Assembly (NCBI GenBank): GCA_030263555.1 | Contig: SZPE01000009.1 | Location: 1 to 64,000, forward strand | Source: CFX2 sp014338005 | GTDB taxonomy: Bacteria > Chloroflexota > Anaerolineae > Aggregatilineales > Phototrophicaceae | Direction: 5' to 3' | Length of the DNA: 64,000 nucleotides | Translations under genes and position numbers: made by a program | Shown: positions 7,590 through 16,785 of the stretch, piece after piece | Layout: each line of letters starts with the position of its first letter | Numbering within the stretch: the stretch's first letter is position 1 | The notes under the pieces: generated by a model | The model's input: the letters and a program-made list of their open reading frames with translations, nothing else | Told to the model about the DNA's origin: nothing | The model's database searches: none

Positions 7590-8896
7590 ACCCGATACTG
7601 TTTAAATCGTTCGGCTAAAGACAGCGGCAGTTGAACCGTCATCAGAACCCCATCTTCAGTATGCTGCTGACTCTCAATGGTCGCAGACTCATGCAGCGCA
7701 GAGATCAAATCTCCACGCTGATAGGGCAGCAGCAGCTTCATGGGAACCGCATAACTATCTAAAGTCGTCTCAAGAATAGATAACAAAGCAGGGATACCCA
7801 CCGCTTCGCGCGCCGAAACCGCCACCTCCGCCCAATAAGCGGCAGCACCAGAATAAACCGGCAGCGGCCTGTCACCCCACAAATCTATCTTGTTCCACAC
7901 CAGAATTCGGGGAACCGGCGGCACATCAATCTCCGCCAGCGTATCTTCCACCGTTTCAATCTGCTGCAACACATTGGGGTGCGAGGTATCCACAACATGC
8001 AGCAGCACGCTAGCCTCTGTAATCTCCTCCAGCGTAGCGCGGAAAGCGGCAATCAGCGTCGTAGGCAGTTTCTGGATAAACCCAACGGTATCCGTCACAA
8101 CAACATGGCGGCCATTAGGCATATCCACGCGCCGCGAGAGAGGGTCAAGCGTAGCAAAGAGCTGATCTGCAATATAAACATCAGCACCGGTTAATGCGTG
8201 CAGCAAAGTGGACTTACCCGCGTTGGTATACCCCACCAGTGCCACCACAGGAACGCCCGCTCGGCTGCGCTGCTGCCGGTGCTGACTGCGATGCTGACGA
8301 ACACCTTGCAGTTCACCCTTTAACTTGGCGATCCGCCGCCGTATATCCCGGCGATCCACCTCAAGCTGCGTTTCACCCGGCCCACGCAGACCAACACCCG
8401 CTGCACCGCCGCGCGCCGCGCCACCGCCGGCCTGACGCGCCAGATGTGTCCACTGGCGGGTGAGGCGAGGCAGGCGATACTCGTACTGCGCCAGCTCCAC
8501 CTGGAGCGCACCTTCACGAGTCCGCGCATGTTGAGCAAAAATATCCAGAATCAGCGCCGAACGATCCAGAACGCGAACTTCCTCGCCTAAAGCCTTTTCC
8601 AACTCGCGCAGGTGACGCGGCGACAGCTCATCGTCGAAAATAACGACCCTTGCATCCACCTCACTCAGGGCTTCACGCACTTCCTCGACCTTACCGCTGC
8701 CGATAAAAGTATTCGGGTCAATTCGCTGCATATGCTGCATTGTCTGTCCTACAACTACCATACCGGCTGTGGCCGCCAGCAGCGACAGCTCGCGCAGCGA
8801 ATCCTCCAGGCTCAAGAGCGGACGGCCTGAACGAACGTCCGCGCCAACGAGAAACGCGCGTTCCTCTCCTGAATTGATGACCTGATATTGTTCCAA
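7586..8896 (-). CDS. hflX: Ribosome-associated GTPase HflX
   Basis: HflX binds 50S/70S ribosomes and can split stalled or heat-damaged ribosomes using GTP. The 436-residue protein has the glycine-rich N-terminal HflX domain (~25-170; RARTREGALQVELAQ-type segment and GPGETQLE). The G domain has G1 GYTNAGKST, G3 DTVGF and G4 NKID in order. Start is TTG 8896, supported by GAGG six bases upstream formed partly by the preceding gene's stop codon. Length is normal for the family. It lies between a DapL-like aminotransferase and a small membrane protein in a tight minus-strand operon. Confidence 0.95.
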   Translation of the reverse strand: MEQYQVINSGEERAFLVGADVRSGRPLLSLEDSLRELSLLAATAGMVVVGQTMQHMQRIDPNTFIGSGKVEEVREALSEVDARVVIFDDELSPRHLRELEKALGEEVRVLDRSALILDIFAQHARTREGALQVELAQYEYRLPRLTRQWTHLARQAGGGAARGGAAGVGLRGPGETQLEVDRRDIRRRIAKLKGELQGVRQHRSQHRQQRSRAGVPVVALVGYTNAGKSTLLHALTGADVYIADQLFATLDPLSRRVDMPNGRHVVVTDTVGFIQKLPTTLIAAFRATLEEITEASVLLHVVDTSHPNVLQQIETVEDTLAEIDVPPVPRILVWNKIDLWGDRPLPVYSGAAAYWAEVAVSAREAVGIPALLSILETTLDSYAVPMKLLLPYQRGDLISALHESATIESQQHTEDGVLMTVQLPLSLAERFKQYRV

Positions 8897-8904
8897 AACA
8901 AACC

Positions 8905-10074
8905 TCAGCGATTAACATACCAGTGTCGCAAGCGGTCAAGCGCCTGCTTCAAACGCTCATCGGGGACAGCCACACTCAAGCGCACATACTGCTTACCACC
9001 CGGCCCGTAAATTTCGCCAGGGGCAACTGCCACAAAAGCCTGACTCAATGCCTGATCGGCATAAAAACTGCCGTCACCCTCAACAACCTGCGCCCAGACA
9101 TAGAGCGAGCCTTTGGGTTTATCCGCCCGAAGCCCGATTTCGGGAAGAATTTCCAGCACATAGTCTCTGCGCCGCTGATAAACCCGATTACGTTCTTCTA
9201 TCCACTGCTGCGATGTCGTTTCAACTGCCGTTACACCCGCATCGTAAACTGCCCGGAAATGGCCGCTGTCCACATTGCTCTTAACCTGCAAAAGCGTTTT
9301 GAGTACCGCACTGTTTCCAACCGCCGCGCCTAACCGCCAGCCGCCCATATTGTACGTTTTTGAGAAGGACATAAACTCGACAGCACAGTCCATCGCCCCC
9401 GGAACCTGTAAGACGCTCGGAGCCTGATAACCATCGTAGGTCACATCTACATAGGGGTTATCCGACGCAAGCAGAATATCATGTTCCCGGCAGAAACTCA
9501 CAACTTCGGCATAAAAGCTCAATTCCGCAGTTGCACCGGTTGGATTGTGTGGATAATTAACCCACAGAATCTTTGATCTGCGCGCAACCTCAACCGGGAT
9601 GGACGATACATCCGGCAAATAACCCGATTCCTGTGTAACCGGCATCCAGCAGACTTCAGCCCCCGCCAAATATGCCCCCATCGAATAAGGGGGATAGCTC
9701 ACATCCGGTACAAGCGCCACATCACCTTTATCGAGATAGGCCAGCCCCAGGTTTACAATACCTTCTTTACTACCGATGAGGGGCAGCACTTCACGTTCTG
9801 GGTCTAAAACAACACCAAAACGTCGTTGATAATACCGCGCTACGGCCTGTCGAAAGGCCGGTATACCCCGGTAGCCGGAATAACCATGATGGCCGGGCAA
9901 CCGGGCAGAATCCACAAGAGACTCCACAACCTCAGATGGCGGTGGCAGATCGGGGCTTCCAATATCCAGGCTGATAACATCCACGCCTGCGGATAACATT
10001 TCCTGAATACGCTGCCCACGAACGGCAAATGCATAAGGGGGCAAACCGCTAAGACGATAAGCTGGTGTCGGCAC
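8905..10074 (-). CDS. PLP-dependent class I/II aminotransferase, DapL-like
   Basis: Fold-type I aminotransferase of 389 residues, probably cytoplasmic. Visible motifs are LIGSKEGI, NYPHNPTGA and the PLP-lysine motif FSKTYNMGGWRLG. Substrate-carboxylate Arg lies in YVRLSV near the C terminus. The overall sequence is most like LL-diaminopimelate aminotransferase/related LysN-type groups, which would link it to lysine and cell-wall synthesis; a broad amino-acid aminotransferase cannot be excluded. Start is GTG 10074, sharing one base with the stop of the upstream kinase gene, so the two are probably coupled. Confidence 0.85.
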   Translation of the reverse strand: MPTPAYRLSGLPPYAFAVRGQRIQEMLSAGVDVISLDIGSPDLPPPSEVVESLVDSARLPGHHGYSGYRGIPAFRQAVARYYQRRFGVVLDPEREVLPLIGSKEGIVNLGLAYLDKGDVALVPDVSYPPYSMGAYLAGAEVCWMPVTQESGYLPDVSSIPVEVARRSKILWVNYPHNPTGATAELSFYAEVVSFCREHDILLASDNPYVDVTYDGYQAPSVLQVPGAMDCAVEFMSFSKTYNMGGWRLGAAVGNSAVLKTLLQVKSNVDSGHFRAVYDAGVTAVETTSQQWIEERNRVYQRRRDYVLEILPEIGLRADKPKGSLYVWAQVVEGDGSFYADQALSQAFVAVAPGEIYGPGGKQYVRLSVAVPDERLKQALDRLRHWYVNR

Positions 10075-11303
10075 TATAAGTCATTTTCCTGTAGCGTATC
10101 TAACAGAGCAGTTCCGTCTATTCTATCATTTGAGGCTGCTGTACGCATCGGGATCATGATATGGAAAGTGCTTCCAGGGCAGGCAATTTCATCGTAGCCA
10201 TCACTCTCCGCCCAGATCGTGCCGCCATGCGCCTCGATAATACCTTTAGCAATCGGCAGACCCAACCCAGGCCCACCGCCCTTAAACTTTGTTTTGCCGC
10301 TGGAATGCAATGATGCATCACCCAAAGCCGAAAAGGTATCAAAAATGCGTTGAAGATCGGTCGAGGATATACCGATACCCTTATCAATAATCATAATATC
10401 GGTAAAACCCGGCAGCTCACGCGCCCGCACCGTTACTTTTCCGCCGTCTGGCGTGTATTTGATGGCGTTCATCAGCACCTTTTCAAACGCCTGTAACAAA
10501 CGGTCAGAATCGGCGTAAGTTGGCTGCACAGGAATAGTGTCACGCTCAATGGTGAGATCAACATTTCGCGTACCCAGCGCCTTATTTACATTACGTTCAG
10601 CCGCATTCAGAATGTGCAGCAGCCAGACCGGCTGTACGTGCAGCTCCATCATCTTCAAATCCAAAAGCGACACATCAATCAGATCATTGATAATCTCCCG
10701 CAGACGCCGCATCCCACTCTCAATACCATCCAACAGAAGCCGCCCCTGAGGATCGGTGGCTGCCCAGGTGGTGTTAGCAATCATATCCGCGTAACCTTCG
10801 ACCAGGGTTAACGGCGTCCGCAGTTCGTGCGCCGCCACCGCGATAAAGTTCGACTTGCTTTTATCCAGGCGGCGCACATGCGCTTCAGCCTTCCGCAGTT
10901 GATTACGCATATCCACCAACAGCGCGTCGGCTTCCAACTTTGAAAGATAAATCAGCCCATCTGTAAAAACCTCATCTACCTGAACCAGCAGCGGCACAGC
11001 CACATCCAGAGGGCTATGCTGTAGAATCTGTTCCCATGTAATTCGTTTAAGAGCAGCCAGCACCGGAACGGAGGTAGTGAGTTCAACTTCCGCCGGGACG
11101 CTTCGACTCTCGACCCAATCAATCAGAATCGTGTTCAGCGGCAGGGCATCACCAGAGGCGACTGTACGCAGCAGCCCATCGAAAAACGCCTCAACAGATT
11201 CCATCACTTCCGACTTGAGCGCCTCGTTCTGAGATAGTTGAGCAACGGATGCCTCAATAAGCATATCCATGTAAGACTCAATCCAGCGCGCCAGTTCTTC
11301 CAT
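10074..11303 (-). CDS. Soluble sensor histidine kinase
   Basis: Histidine kinase of 409 residues with no membrane segment. The N-terminal ~150 residues are all-helical and resemble an RsbR-type/H-kinase N-terminal sensor, followed by a short coiled coil. The HisKA motif is AAHELRTPLTLVEGY; the HATPase domain has an N box (VLMNAIKYTPDGG), G1 (DKGIGI) and G2 (GPGLGLPIAKG). A TTG at 11327 would lengthen it by 8 residues, but ATG 11303 is the better start. No response regulator lies next to it; its partner may be encoded elsewhere. It overlaps the downstream aminotransferase gene by one base. Confidence 0.88.
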   Translation of the reverse strand: MEELARWIESYMDMLIEASVAQLSQNEALKSEVMESVEAFFDGLLRTVASGDALPLNTILIDWVESRSVPAEVELTTSVPVLAALKRITWEQILQHSPLDVAVPLLVQVDEVFTDGLIYLSKLEADALLVDMRNQLRKAEAHVRRLDKSKSNFIAVAAHELRTPLTLVEGYADMIANTTWAATDPQGRLLLDGIESGMRRLREIINDLIDVSLLDLKMMELHVQPVWLLHILNAAERNVNKALGTRNVDLTIERDTIPVQPTYADSDRLLQAFEKVLMNAIKYTPDGGKVTVRARELPGFTDIMIIDKGIGISSTDLQRIFDTFSALGDASLHSSGKTKFKGGGPGLGLPIAKGIIEAHGGTIWAESDGYDEIACPGSTFHIMIPMRTAASNDRIDGTALLDTLQENDL

Positions 11304-11366
11304 GCCGCCTAAACCCTCTGCTTTCAATGCCGAAGTGTTTCGTTGATAATTCTACTATTTACCAGC

Positions 11367-12719
11367 CTATAACGCGACTACCTCAGCATCCTTAAGCGAC
11401 TGCCGCATATCCGCCAGCGCGCGTTCAGCATAAGCCTGATACCGCTCACGTTTATTCTTAATATGAACGGGCAAACCCGGCAAGATGCCAAAATTCGCCT
11501 TCATGGGCTGGAAGTGTTCCGGCTCGGCATGTGTAACATAATGGCACAACGCGCCGATCATCGTGGCCGGCGGAACAATCCAGCCCGGACGCCCAACCAG
11601 AAACCGCGCCATATTGATGGCCGCTACAATACCTGTTGCAATATTGCCGGCATAACCTTCAACGCCCGTGATCTGACCCGCAAAAAAGAGGCTGCTTCGG
11701 CTGCGGAACTGCATCGTCGGCAGCAGCAGAGCAGGGGAGTTGATGAAGGTGTTACGGTGCATCTGCCCCATTCGGACAAACTCGGCATTTTCAAGCCCCG
11801 GAATCAAACGCAGGATGCGCTCCTGTTCGCCCCAACGGATATTGGTCTGGAATCCAACCAGGTTATAAAGACTGCCCGCCAAGTTATCCCGGCGGAGCTG
11901 CACCACAGCATAAGGCCGCTGGCCTGTTCGCGGGTCACGCAGGCCAACCGGACGCATGGGGCCAAAAGCAAGCGCATCTTCGCCGCACGCCGCGATCTGC
12001 TCGATTGGCAGGCAGCTTTCAAAAAAGCGCGGGTCTTCGCGCTCAAAATCGCGCAGTTCGGCTTTTTCTGCCGCTTGCAGAGCTTCGATAAAACGTGAAT
12101 ACTGCTCCCTATTCATCGGGCAGTTGATGTAGTCACCTTCTTCTACCTCGCCGCGTTCATAACGACTGGCAAAAAACGCGACATCCATATTGATGCTTTC
12201 GGCAGTGACGATTGGCGCAACAGCGTCATAAAAATACAGGTGATTCTGCCCGGCCAGCCGTGTTATATCCCGCGCCAGAGCATCGGCAGTGAGCGGCCCG
12301 GTTGCGATAATGGACGGCCCGCTCGGAACGGTTTCAACCTCCTCACGGACAATCTGAATATTGGGATGTTGTTCCAGAACCTCGGTTACAAAACCGGCAA
12401 ATAATTCACGATCTACGGCCAAAGCTCCACCGGCAGGAACCGCCGCTCGTTCCGCGCAGTTGATTAACAGCGACCCCAGAAGTTTAAGTTCGGCCTGGAG
12501 CAGCCCCGATGCGCGGTCGGGCAGCTTAGAACCCAACGAGTTGCTGCACACCAGTTCGGCGAAACGATCCGAAACATGCGCCCCTGTCATCTTGTGGGGG
12601 CGCATTTCATACAGTTGAACCCGAAAACCGCGTTCGGCAAGCTGCCAGGCCGCTTCCGAACCGGCCAGCCCGCCGCCGATGATTTTTACAGGCAGCCGCC
12701 CATCGTGTAGAACCATCAT
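11367..12719 (-). CDS. trmFO: Folate/FAD-dependent tRNA (uracil-54-C5)-methyltransferase TrmFO
   Basis: TrmFO makes 5-methyluridine at position 54 of the tRNA T loop using methylenetetrahydrofolate and FADH2. The 450-residue protein opens with the FAD-binding motif IGGGLAGSEAAW and carries the family blocks YEMRPHKMTGAHV, FAELVCSNSLGS, GPMRPVGL and LVGFQTNI, plus GVEGYAGNIATG near the second FAD contact. Length is typical. Two adjacent ATG codons (12719, 12716) can serve as start. It is transcribed with the TPR gene upstream and the kinase gene downstream. Confidence 0.96.
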   Translation of the reverse strand: MMVLHDGRLPVKIIGGGLAGSEAAWQLAERGFRVQLYEMRPHKMTGAHVSDRFAELVCSNSLGSKLPDRASGLLQAELKLLGSLLINCAERAAVPAGGALAVDRELFAGFVTEVLEQHPNIQIVREEVETVPSGPSIIATGPLTADALARDITRLAGQNHLYFYDAVAPIVTAESINMDVAFFASRYERGEVEEGDYINCPMNREQYSRFIEALQAAEKAELRDFEREDPRFFESCLPIEQIAACGEDALAFGPMRPVGLRDPRTGQRPYAVVQLRRDNLAGSLYNLVGFQTNIRWGEQERILRLIPGLENAEFVRMGQMHRNTFINSPALLLPTMQFRSRSSLFFAGQITGVEGYAGNIATGIVAAINMARFLVGRPGWIVPPATMIGALCHYVTHAEPEHFQPMKANFGILPGLPVHIKNKRERYQAYAERALADMRQSLKDAEVVAL

Positions 12720-12743
12720 CCAACCTCATCATCTAAACCCACC

Positions 12744-13985
12744 TCACAGATGCTCGCGGGCATACTCCAGATAAGTCTTAATTTTATCCGCATTTACATC
12801 AGGAGGATCTAACAATAACGCACGTTCGTAAGCATCAATCGCTTTAGCATATTGGCCTAACGCAAAAAAAGCTGCCCCTAACATTTCATAAACACGATAA
12901 TCATTGATGACCTGCTCATCGGTTTTCGCCGCATCCAGCAGGTTATGAAGCGCTTCGATACATTTCTGGTAAGCGCGCAGTTGATAGTAACTGCTGGCAA
13001 TACGATAAAGCAGCGATAATTCCCAGGGGTGATCCGGGTTAAACTGCAAGGCCGCGCGATAAGCGACAATTGCATCATCGTACAGGCCGAGATTAAAATA
13101 AGCGTCGGCGAGCATTTCATTCACCCGCGACCAGGTGACATCCACCCCCAGGGGTTTTTTGGCATACTGCATAAACTGCTGCAAGCGGGATACCACCTCT
13201 CGATCTCGCTGCCCGATATACGTTAGCAGATCAGCAATAGCCAGCAGCGCCTCGGCCATCACCGGCCTGTTTTCCACACTGCCGCTCGACACCAGCGCCA
13301 GTGCCGTTTCAGCCGCCCGAAGCCCGGCCTCGTAATTTTGCATCTGTCGCAGAACACGGCTGCGCCTGAGATGCACCTGAACCAACCAGGCGCGGTCTTC
13401 CGAAGCGGGAAACGTATCTACTGCGCGGTTTAGGAACCCAACAGCCTTATCCAGATCGCGCCATTCATAAAAGGCGATGAAACCAAGCCGCTCGTAACAA
13501 TAGGCGGTTAAGGCGCTTACATAAGCCGGGCTGAGCAGCGCCTGCTGAAACAAACTCACCGCGCGTTCGCTCTGATTACTTGCCATCGCCACACGGCCCA
13601 GCTGGTAATAGATCCACCCCAGATTGCCATACTGGGGGAACATCTCAATAATTCGCATATAGGTCTGTTCTGCCGCCAGCAAAGCCTGGCGGTCGGCAAA
13701 ACCTACACTTGCCAGCTCAAAACGAGCAAGATAGCAGTCGCCAAGCAGTTCCATATTCTGCGGCGTTTCAAAACCATCATCTTGCAGCAGCTCGCGCGCA
13801 GCCCGGAGATCATCCAGCGCGTCATCGGGGCGCGCGCTTAACAGACGCACGCGCGCCCGGCGCAAAAGCAGTTCAGCGCGTTCGGCTGCATTTAGATTGG
13901 AGCGCAATTTCTTGGCGATCAGCACATCCGCGCGTTTGACTTCACCCCTGGTGATTAACAGGTCAACCTGTTCCAGTTTTTCCAT
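12744..13985 (-). CDS. TPR-repeat protein
   Basis: Cytoplasmic protein of 413 residues made almost entirely of helix-pair repeats. TPR signatures are visible in WIYYQLGRVAMASNQSERAVSLFQQAL, ADAYFNLGLYDDAIVAYRAALQFNP and GAAFFALGQYAKAIDAYERALLLDP (read as separate repeats). The N-terminal ~70 residues are also helical. No enzymatic domain or signal peptide is present, so it probably acts as a protein-protein adaptor. It lies 25 bases upstream of trmFO in the same direction; the link is positional only. Confidence 0.8.
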   Translation of the reverse strand: MEKLEQVDLLITRGEVKRADVLIAKKLRSNLNAAERAELLLRRARVRLLSARPDDALDDLRAARELLQDDGFETPQNMELLGDCYLARFELASVGFADRQALLAAEQTYMRIIEMFPQYGNLGWIYYQLGRVAMASNQSERAVSLFQQALLSPAYVSALTAYCYERLGFIAFYEWRDLDKAVGFLNRAVDTFPASEDRAWLVQVHLRRSRVLRQMQNYEAGLRAAETALALVSSGSVENRPVMAEALLAIADLLTYIGQRDREVVSRLQQFMQYAKKPLGVDVTWSRVNEMLADAYFNLGLYDDAIVAYRAALQFNPDHPWELSLLYRIASSYYQLRAYQKCIEALHNLLDAAKTDEQVINDYRVYEMLGAAFFALGQYAKAIDAYERALLLDPPDVNADKIKTYLEYAREHL

Positions 13986-14032
13986 TTTCGACTCGCTATA
14001 CTTTTACATCTTTCATTATAACCGCAGGGAAC

Positions 14033-14060
14033 CTAAAACGCGCGGGGGCAGCCGCGCGTT
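14033..14060 (-). terminator. Probable Rho-independent terminator of plsX-fabF
   Basis: Bases 14037-14045 and 14052-14060 form a perfect 9-bp GC-rich stem with a 6-base loop. On the minus strand it is followed by a short TTTT, 37 bases after the fabF stop. Confidence 0.7.
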
Positions 14061-14096
14061 CAGGTTAACAAACGATTGGATATAGGTCGGGGAAAT

Positions 14097-15359
14097 TCAG
14101 ATCGCACCCAGAACAATCGAGGCGTTTTGACCACCCAGACCAAAGCTGTTTGACAGAATATACTTCAGTCCTTTGACCTCACGCGCGACATTTGGAACAT
14201 AGTCCAGGTCACATTCCGGGTCGGGCGTTTCATAGTTAATGGTCGGGTGAAGCACCTGTTCGATCAAACTCAGCGCACAGGCGATGACCTCGATCGCGCC
14301 CGAACCGGCCAGAGCATGACCAAGCATACTCTTGGTTGAACTCACCGCCAGATTGTAGGCGTGTTCGCCAAAAACCCGTTTGATCGCCAGCGTTTCCATC
14401 ACATCATTGGCTTTCGTGGACGTGCCATGTGCGTTGATGTACTGGATATCTTCCGGGTTAAGATGAGCATCTTCCAGCGCCCAGCGCATCGAACGCATCG
14501 CGCCACCGCCGTCAGGATCGAGCGCCGCGATATGGAAAGCGTCCGAAGCTGAAGCGTGTCCCAGTACCTCGGCGTAGATACGCGCCCCACGCTTCAGCGC
14601 ATGAGCCAGGCTTTCGACCACAACGACGCCGCAGCCTTCACTGAAAACAAAACCGGAGCGGTTGGCATCAAAGGGACGGCTTGCGGCCTCCGGGTTATCA
14701 TTGTACTCGTTGGCAAGGGCGTTCATGGCGTCGAAACCAGCAATCGCATAATCCTGAAGAACAGATTCAACACCGCCCGTCAGAACCATATCCGCGCGCC
14801 CATTTTTAATCAGCTCACTGGCTTCGCCGATGGACTGTGTGCCGGCGGCGCAGGCGGTCGAGGGCGCGTTCAGCGGCCCTAAAGCCCTCAAAAACCGACT
14901 GACATAGTGTGCAGGCATATTCGGCAGAGAGTTAATAAGCCCCAGCGGATTGGGCTTTAAATACCCGGATGTTTTGTATTTAAAGGTGCTTTGCTCCGCC
15001 ATTTCGTGCGCGCCCAGGGATGAGCCGATCACCACACCAACACGCTCGCCTTCAGCTTCGATGTCTTCAATCGTTAACCCGGCATCGTCAAGCGCCGCCC
15101 TGGAGGCGACCACTGCAAACTGGGACGCGCGGCCCATCCGGCGAATTTCCTTGCGATCTATATATTCCGACGCATCAAAGTCACGCACTTCGCCGGCAAT
15201 CTTCACAGGCACATGCTCTATGGGGATTGTTTCGATACGGCGAATCCCGGACCGGCCTGCTTTCAAACTTTCCCAAAGCGCCTTAACCGGCCCAAGCGCA
15301 GTCACAGCACCCAGCCCCGTAATGACCACTCGCGGACGACCATTTCGTAGTAGTTCCAT
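14097..15359 (-). CDS. fabF: 3-oxoacyl-[acyl-carrier-protein] synthase II
   Basis: Condensing enzyme that elongates acyl-ACP with malonyl-ACP in type II fatty-acid synthesis. The 420-residue protein has active-site C170 in the motif STACAAG and the two catalytic histidines in NAHGTST and in KSMLGHALAGSG. The C-terminal FGLGGQNAS glycine loop is present. ATG 15359 has GAGG at good spacing. It follows plsX by 32 bases, which ties chain elongation to phospholipid precursor supply. Length and motifs are normal for FabF, and the C-H-H triad excludes FabH. Confidence 0.96.
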   Translation of the reverse strand: MELLRNGRPRVVITGLGAVTALGPVKALWESLKAGRSGIRRIETIPIEHVPVKIAGEVRDFDASEYIDRKEIRRMGRASQFAVVASRAALDDAGLTIEDIEAEGERVGVVIGSSLGAHEMAEQSTFKYKTSGYLKPNPLGLINSLPNMPAHYVSRFLRALGPLNAPSTACAAGTQSIGEASELIKNGRADMVLTGGVESVLQDYAIAGFDAMNALANEYNDNPEAASRPFDANRSGFVFSEGCGVVVVESLAHALKRGARIYAEVLGHASASDAFHIAALDPDGGGAMRSMRWALEDAHLNPEDIQYINAHGTSTKANDVMETLAIKRVFGEHAYNLAVSSTKSMLGHALAGSGAIEVIACALSLIEQVLHPTINYETPDPECDLDYVPNVAREVKGLKYILSNSFGLGGQNASIVLGAI

Positions 15360-15391
15360 GATAACCTCACTTGTCAGCCACTCCGAATCTG

Positions 15392-16408
15392 TTATCCAGC
15401 ACCCATTTTTATATCGGAATGCTTTTCCAGACCGGCCTGAATATGCTCAACAATACGACCTTCAACGGCCAGCCGCGCCTGCCGAATGGCATTTTTAACG
15501 GCCCTCGCGTTCGACCGACCATGACCTATAATCACAACACCATTCACCCCCAAAAGAGGCGCGCCACCAACCTCAAAAGGGTCTACCTGTTTATAAACTC
15601 GGCGGAAAGCCCGGCGCGCTAACAGCCCGCCCATCGTCGAAACCAGATCGCTTTTAATCTCCGTCCGAATCAGATCGAATAACAGACTAGCCGCAGCTTC
15701 AAAGGATTTAACGGCTATATTCCCCACAAAACCATCGGCAACGACCACATCGGCCTGTCCCCTGAAGACATCTTTAGGTTCTACATTACCGATAAACCGC
15801 AGCTCCAGGGATTGCAGAAGCGCCTGAGCCTCATGAATAAGCTGATTGCCTTTACCTTCTTCTTCCCCATTTGAAAGCAGCGCCACACGTGGATTCTGAA
15901 TACCAAGCGCCTGCTGGGCATAGATTTTTCCCATCATGGCAAACTGTCCAAGCCACTCCGGTTTTGAGTCAGCATTCGCGCCGATATCCAGCAGTATAAG
16001 GTTTTGAGTGCCGACCCGAAAAATCGAACTCAACGCGGGACGGCGCACCCCCTGTATCCGCCGCAGCGTAAAAAGCGTCGCAATTGCCATCGCCGCGCCG
16101 GTATTGCCGGCAGTCACAAAGGCATCCGCAAGGTTATCCTTCACCATGTTCATACCAATGTGCATTGACGAATGGGGCTTTGACTGCCCGACCACACCGG
16201 GTTTGTCGGTCATCAAAATTTGCTGCTCTGCCGGGACAATCTCCACGTTTAAACCGCGTGTGTTATGCCGGTCAAGTTCCTGGCGAACACGCTGGGGGTC
16301 GCCAACCAGGAACAGCGCATCATTCCATTCCTGAGCAGCCATAACCGCACCGGCAACATCGGGAACCGGGCATTCGTCGCTGCCCATCGCATCTACCACG
16401 ATACGCAT
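15392..16408 (-). CDS. plsX: Phosphate acyltransferase PlsX
   Basis: PlsX converts acyl-ACP and phosphate to acyl-phosphate, the donor for PlsY in phosphatidic acid synthesis. The 338-residue protein starts with the diagnostic strand RIVVDAMGSDECP and contains KPHSSMHIGMNMV, SAGNTGA-like TAGNTGAAMA, LLDIGAN and SNGEEEGKG. Start is ATG 16408 with GAGG upstream. First gene of the plsX-fabF unit, divergent from tRNA-Leu. It is a soluble, peripheral-membrane enzyme in the family. Confidence 0.96.
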   Translation of the reverse strand: MRIVVDAMGSDECPVPDVAGAVMAAQEWNDALFLVGDPQRVRQELDRHNTRGLNVEIVPAEQQILMTDKPGVVGQSKPHSSMHIGMNMVKDNLADAFVTAGNTGAAMAIATLFTLRRIQGVRRPALSSIFRVGTQNLILLDIGANADSKPEWLGQFAMMGKIYAQQALGIQNPRVALLSNGEEEGKGNQLIHEAQALLQSLELRFIGNVEPKDVFRGQADVVVADGFVGNIAVKSFEAAASLLFDLIRTEIKSDLVSTMGGLLARRAFRRVYKQVDPFEVGGAPLLGVNGVVIIGHGRSNARAVKNAIRQARLAVEGRIVEHIQAGLEKHSDIKMGAG

Positions 16409-16530
16409 AGTGGGCCATCCTCAAGCCAGTTTTGCTTTAAAAAACTATCATCAGGGTTAAATAGCATAACAAAAGTTAAAGCTTTATTCTATGGTCAGGA
16501 ACGAGGCGGCCAGAAACTTTGACAAAAGAA

Positions 16531-16558
16531 TTGACAGTCAAAAGGGTAGGGGTATAAT
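16531..16558 (+). promoter_or_regulatory. Consensus sigma70-type promoter of tRNA-Leu
   Basis: TTGACA (16531-16536), a 16-base spacer and TATAAT (16553-16558): both hexamers are exact consensus. The expected start of transcription is about 10 bases before the tRNA. Confidence 0.85.
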
Positions 16559-16576
16559 AAACAACAACATATCAGC

Positions 16577-16657
16577 GCCTCGGTGGCGGAATGGCATACG
16601 CAGCAGGTTGAGGGCCTGTGCCCTTTGGGCGTGGAGGTTCGAGTCCTCTCCGAGGCA
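16577..16657 (+). tRNA. tRNA-Leu (anticodon GAG)
   Basis: Cloverleaf with 7-bp acceptor stem (16577-16583 with 16650-16656), discriminator A16657 and T loop GTTCGAGTC. The anticodon stem GCAGG/CCTGT closes the loop TTGAGGG, giving anticodon GAG (Leu, CUY codons). A long variable arm, as in class II tRNAs, is present (around CCCTTTGGGCG). CCA is not encoded. Confidence 0.95.
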
Positions 16658-16669
16658 TCAGTTGACAGC

Positions 16670-16701
16670 ATCCACTCTGGTTAAGAGTGGATTTTGTTTT
16701 C
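16670..16701 (+). terminator. Rho-independent terminator of tRNA-Leu
   Basis: ATCCACTCT-like stem (16670-16678) pairs with AGAGTGGAT (16684-16692) around a 5-base loop and is followed by the T-rich tract TTTGTTTT, 13 bases after the tRNA. Confidence 0.85.
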
Positions 16702-16785
16702 ACCCCATGTGGACGCCTTGCGAGCAAACATACTTGCGTGTAAACTGCGAGAAAATAACTACATCATCCCGTTATGGGAGATCAC

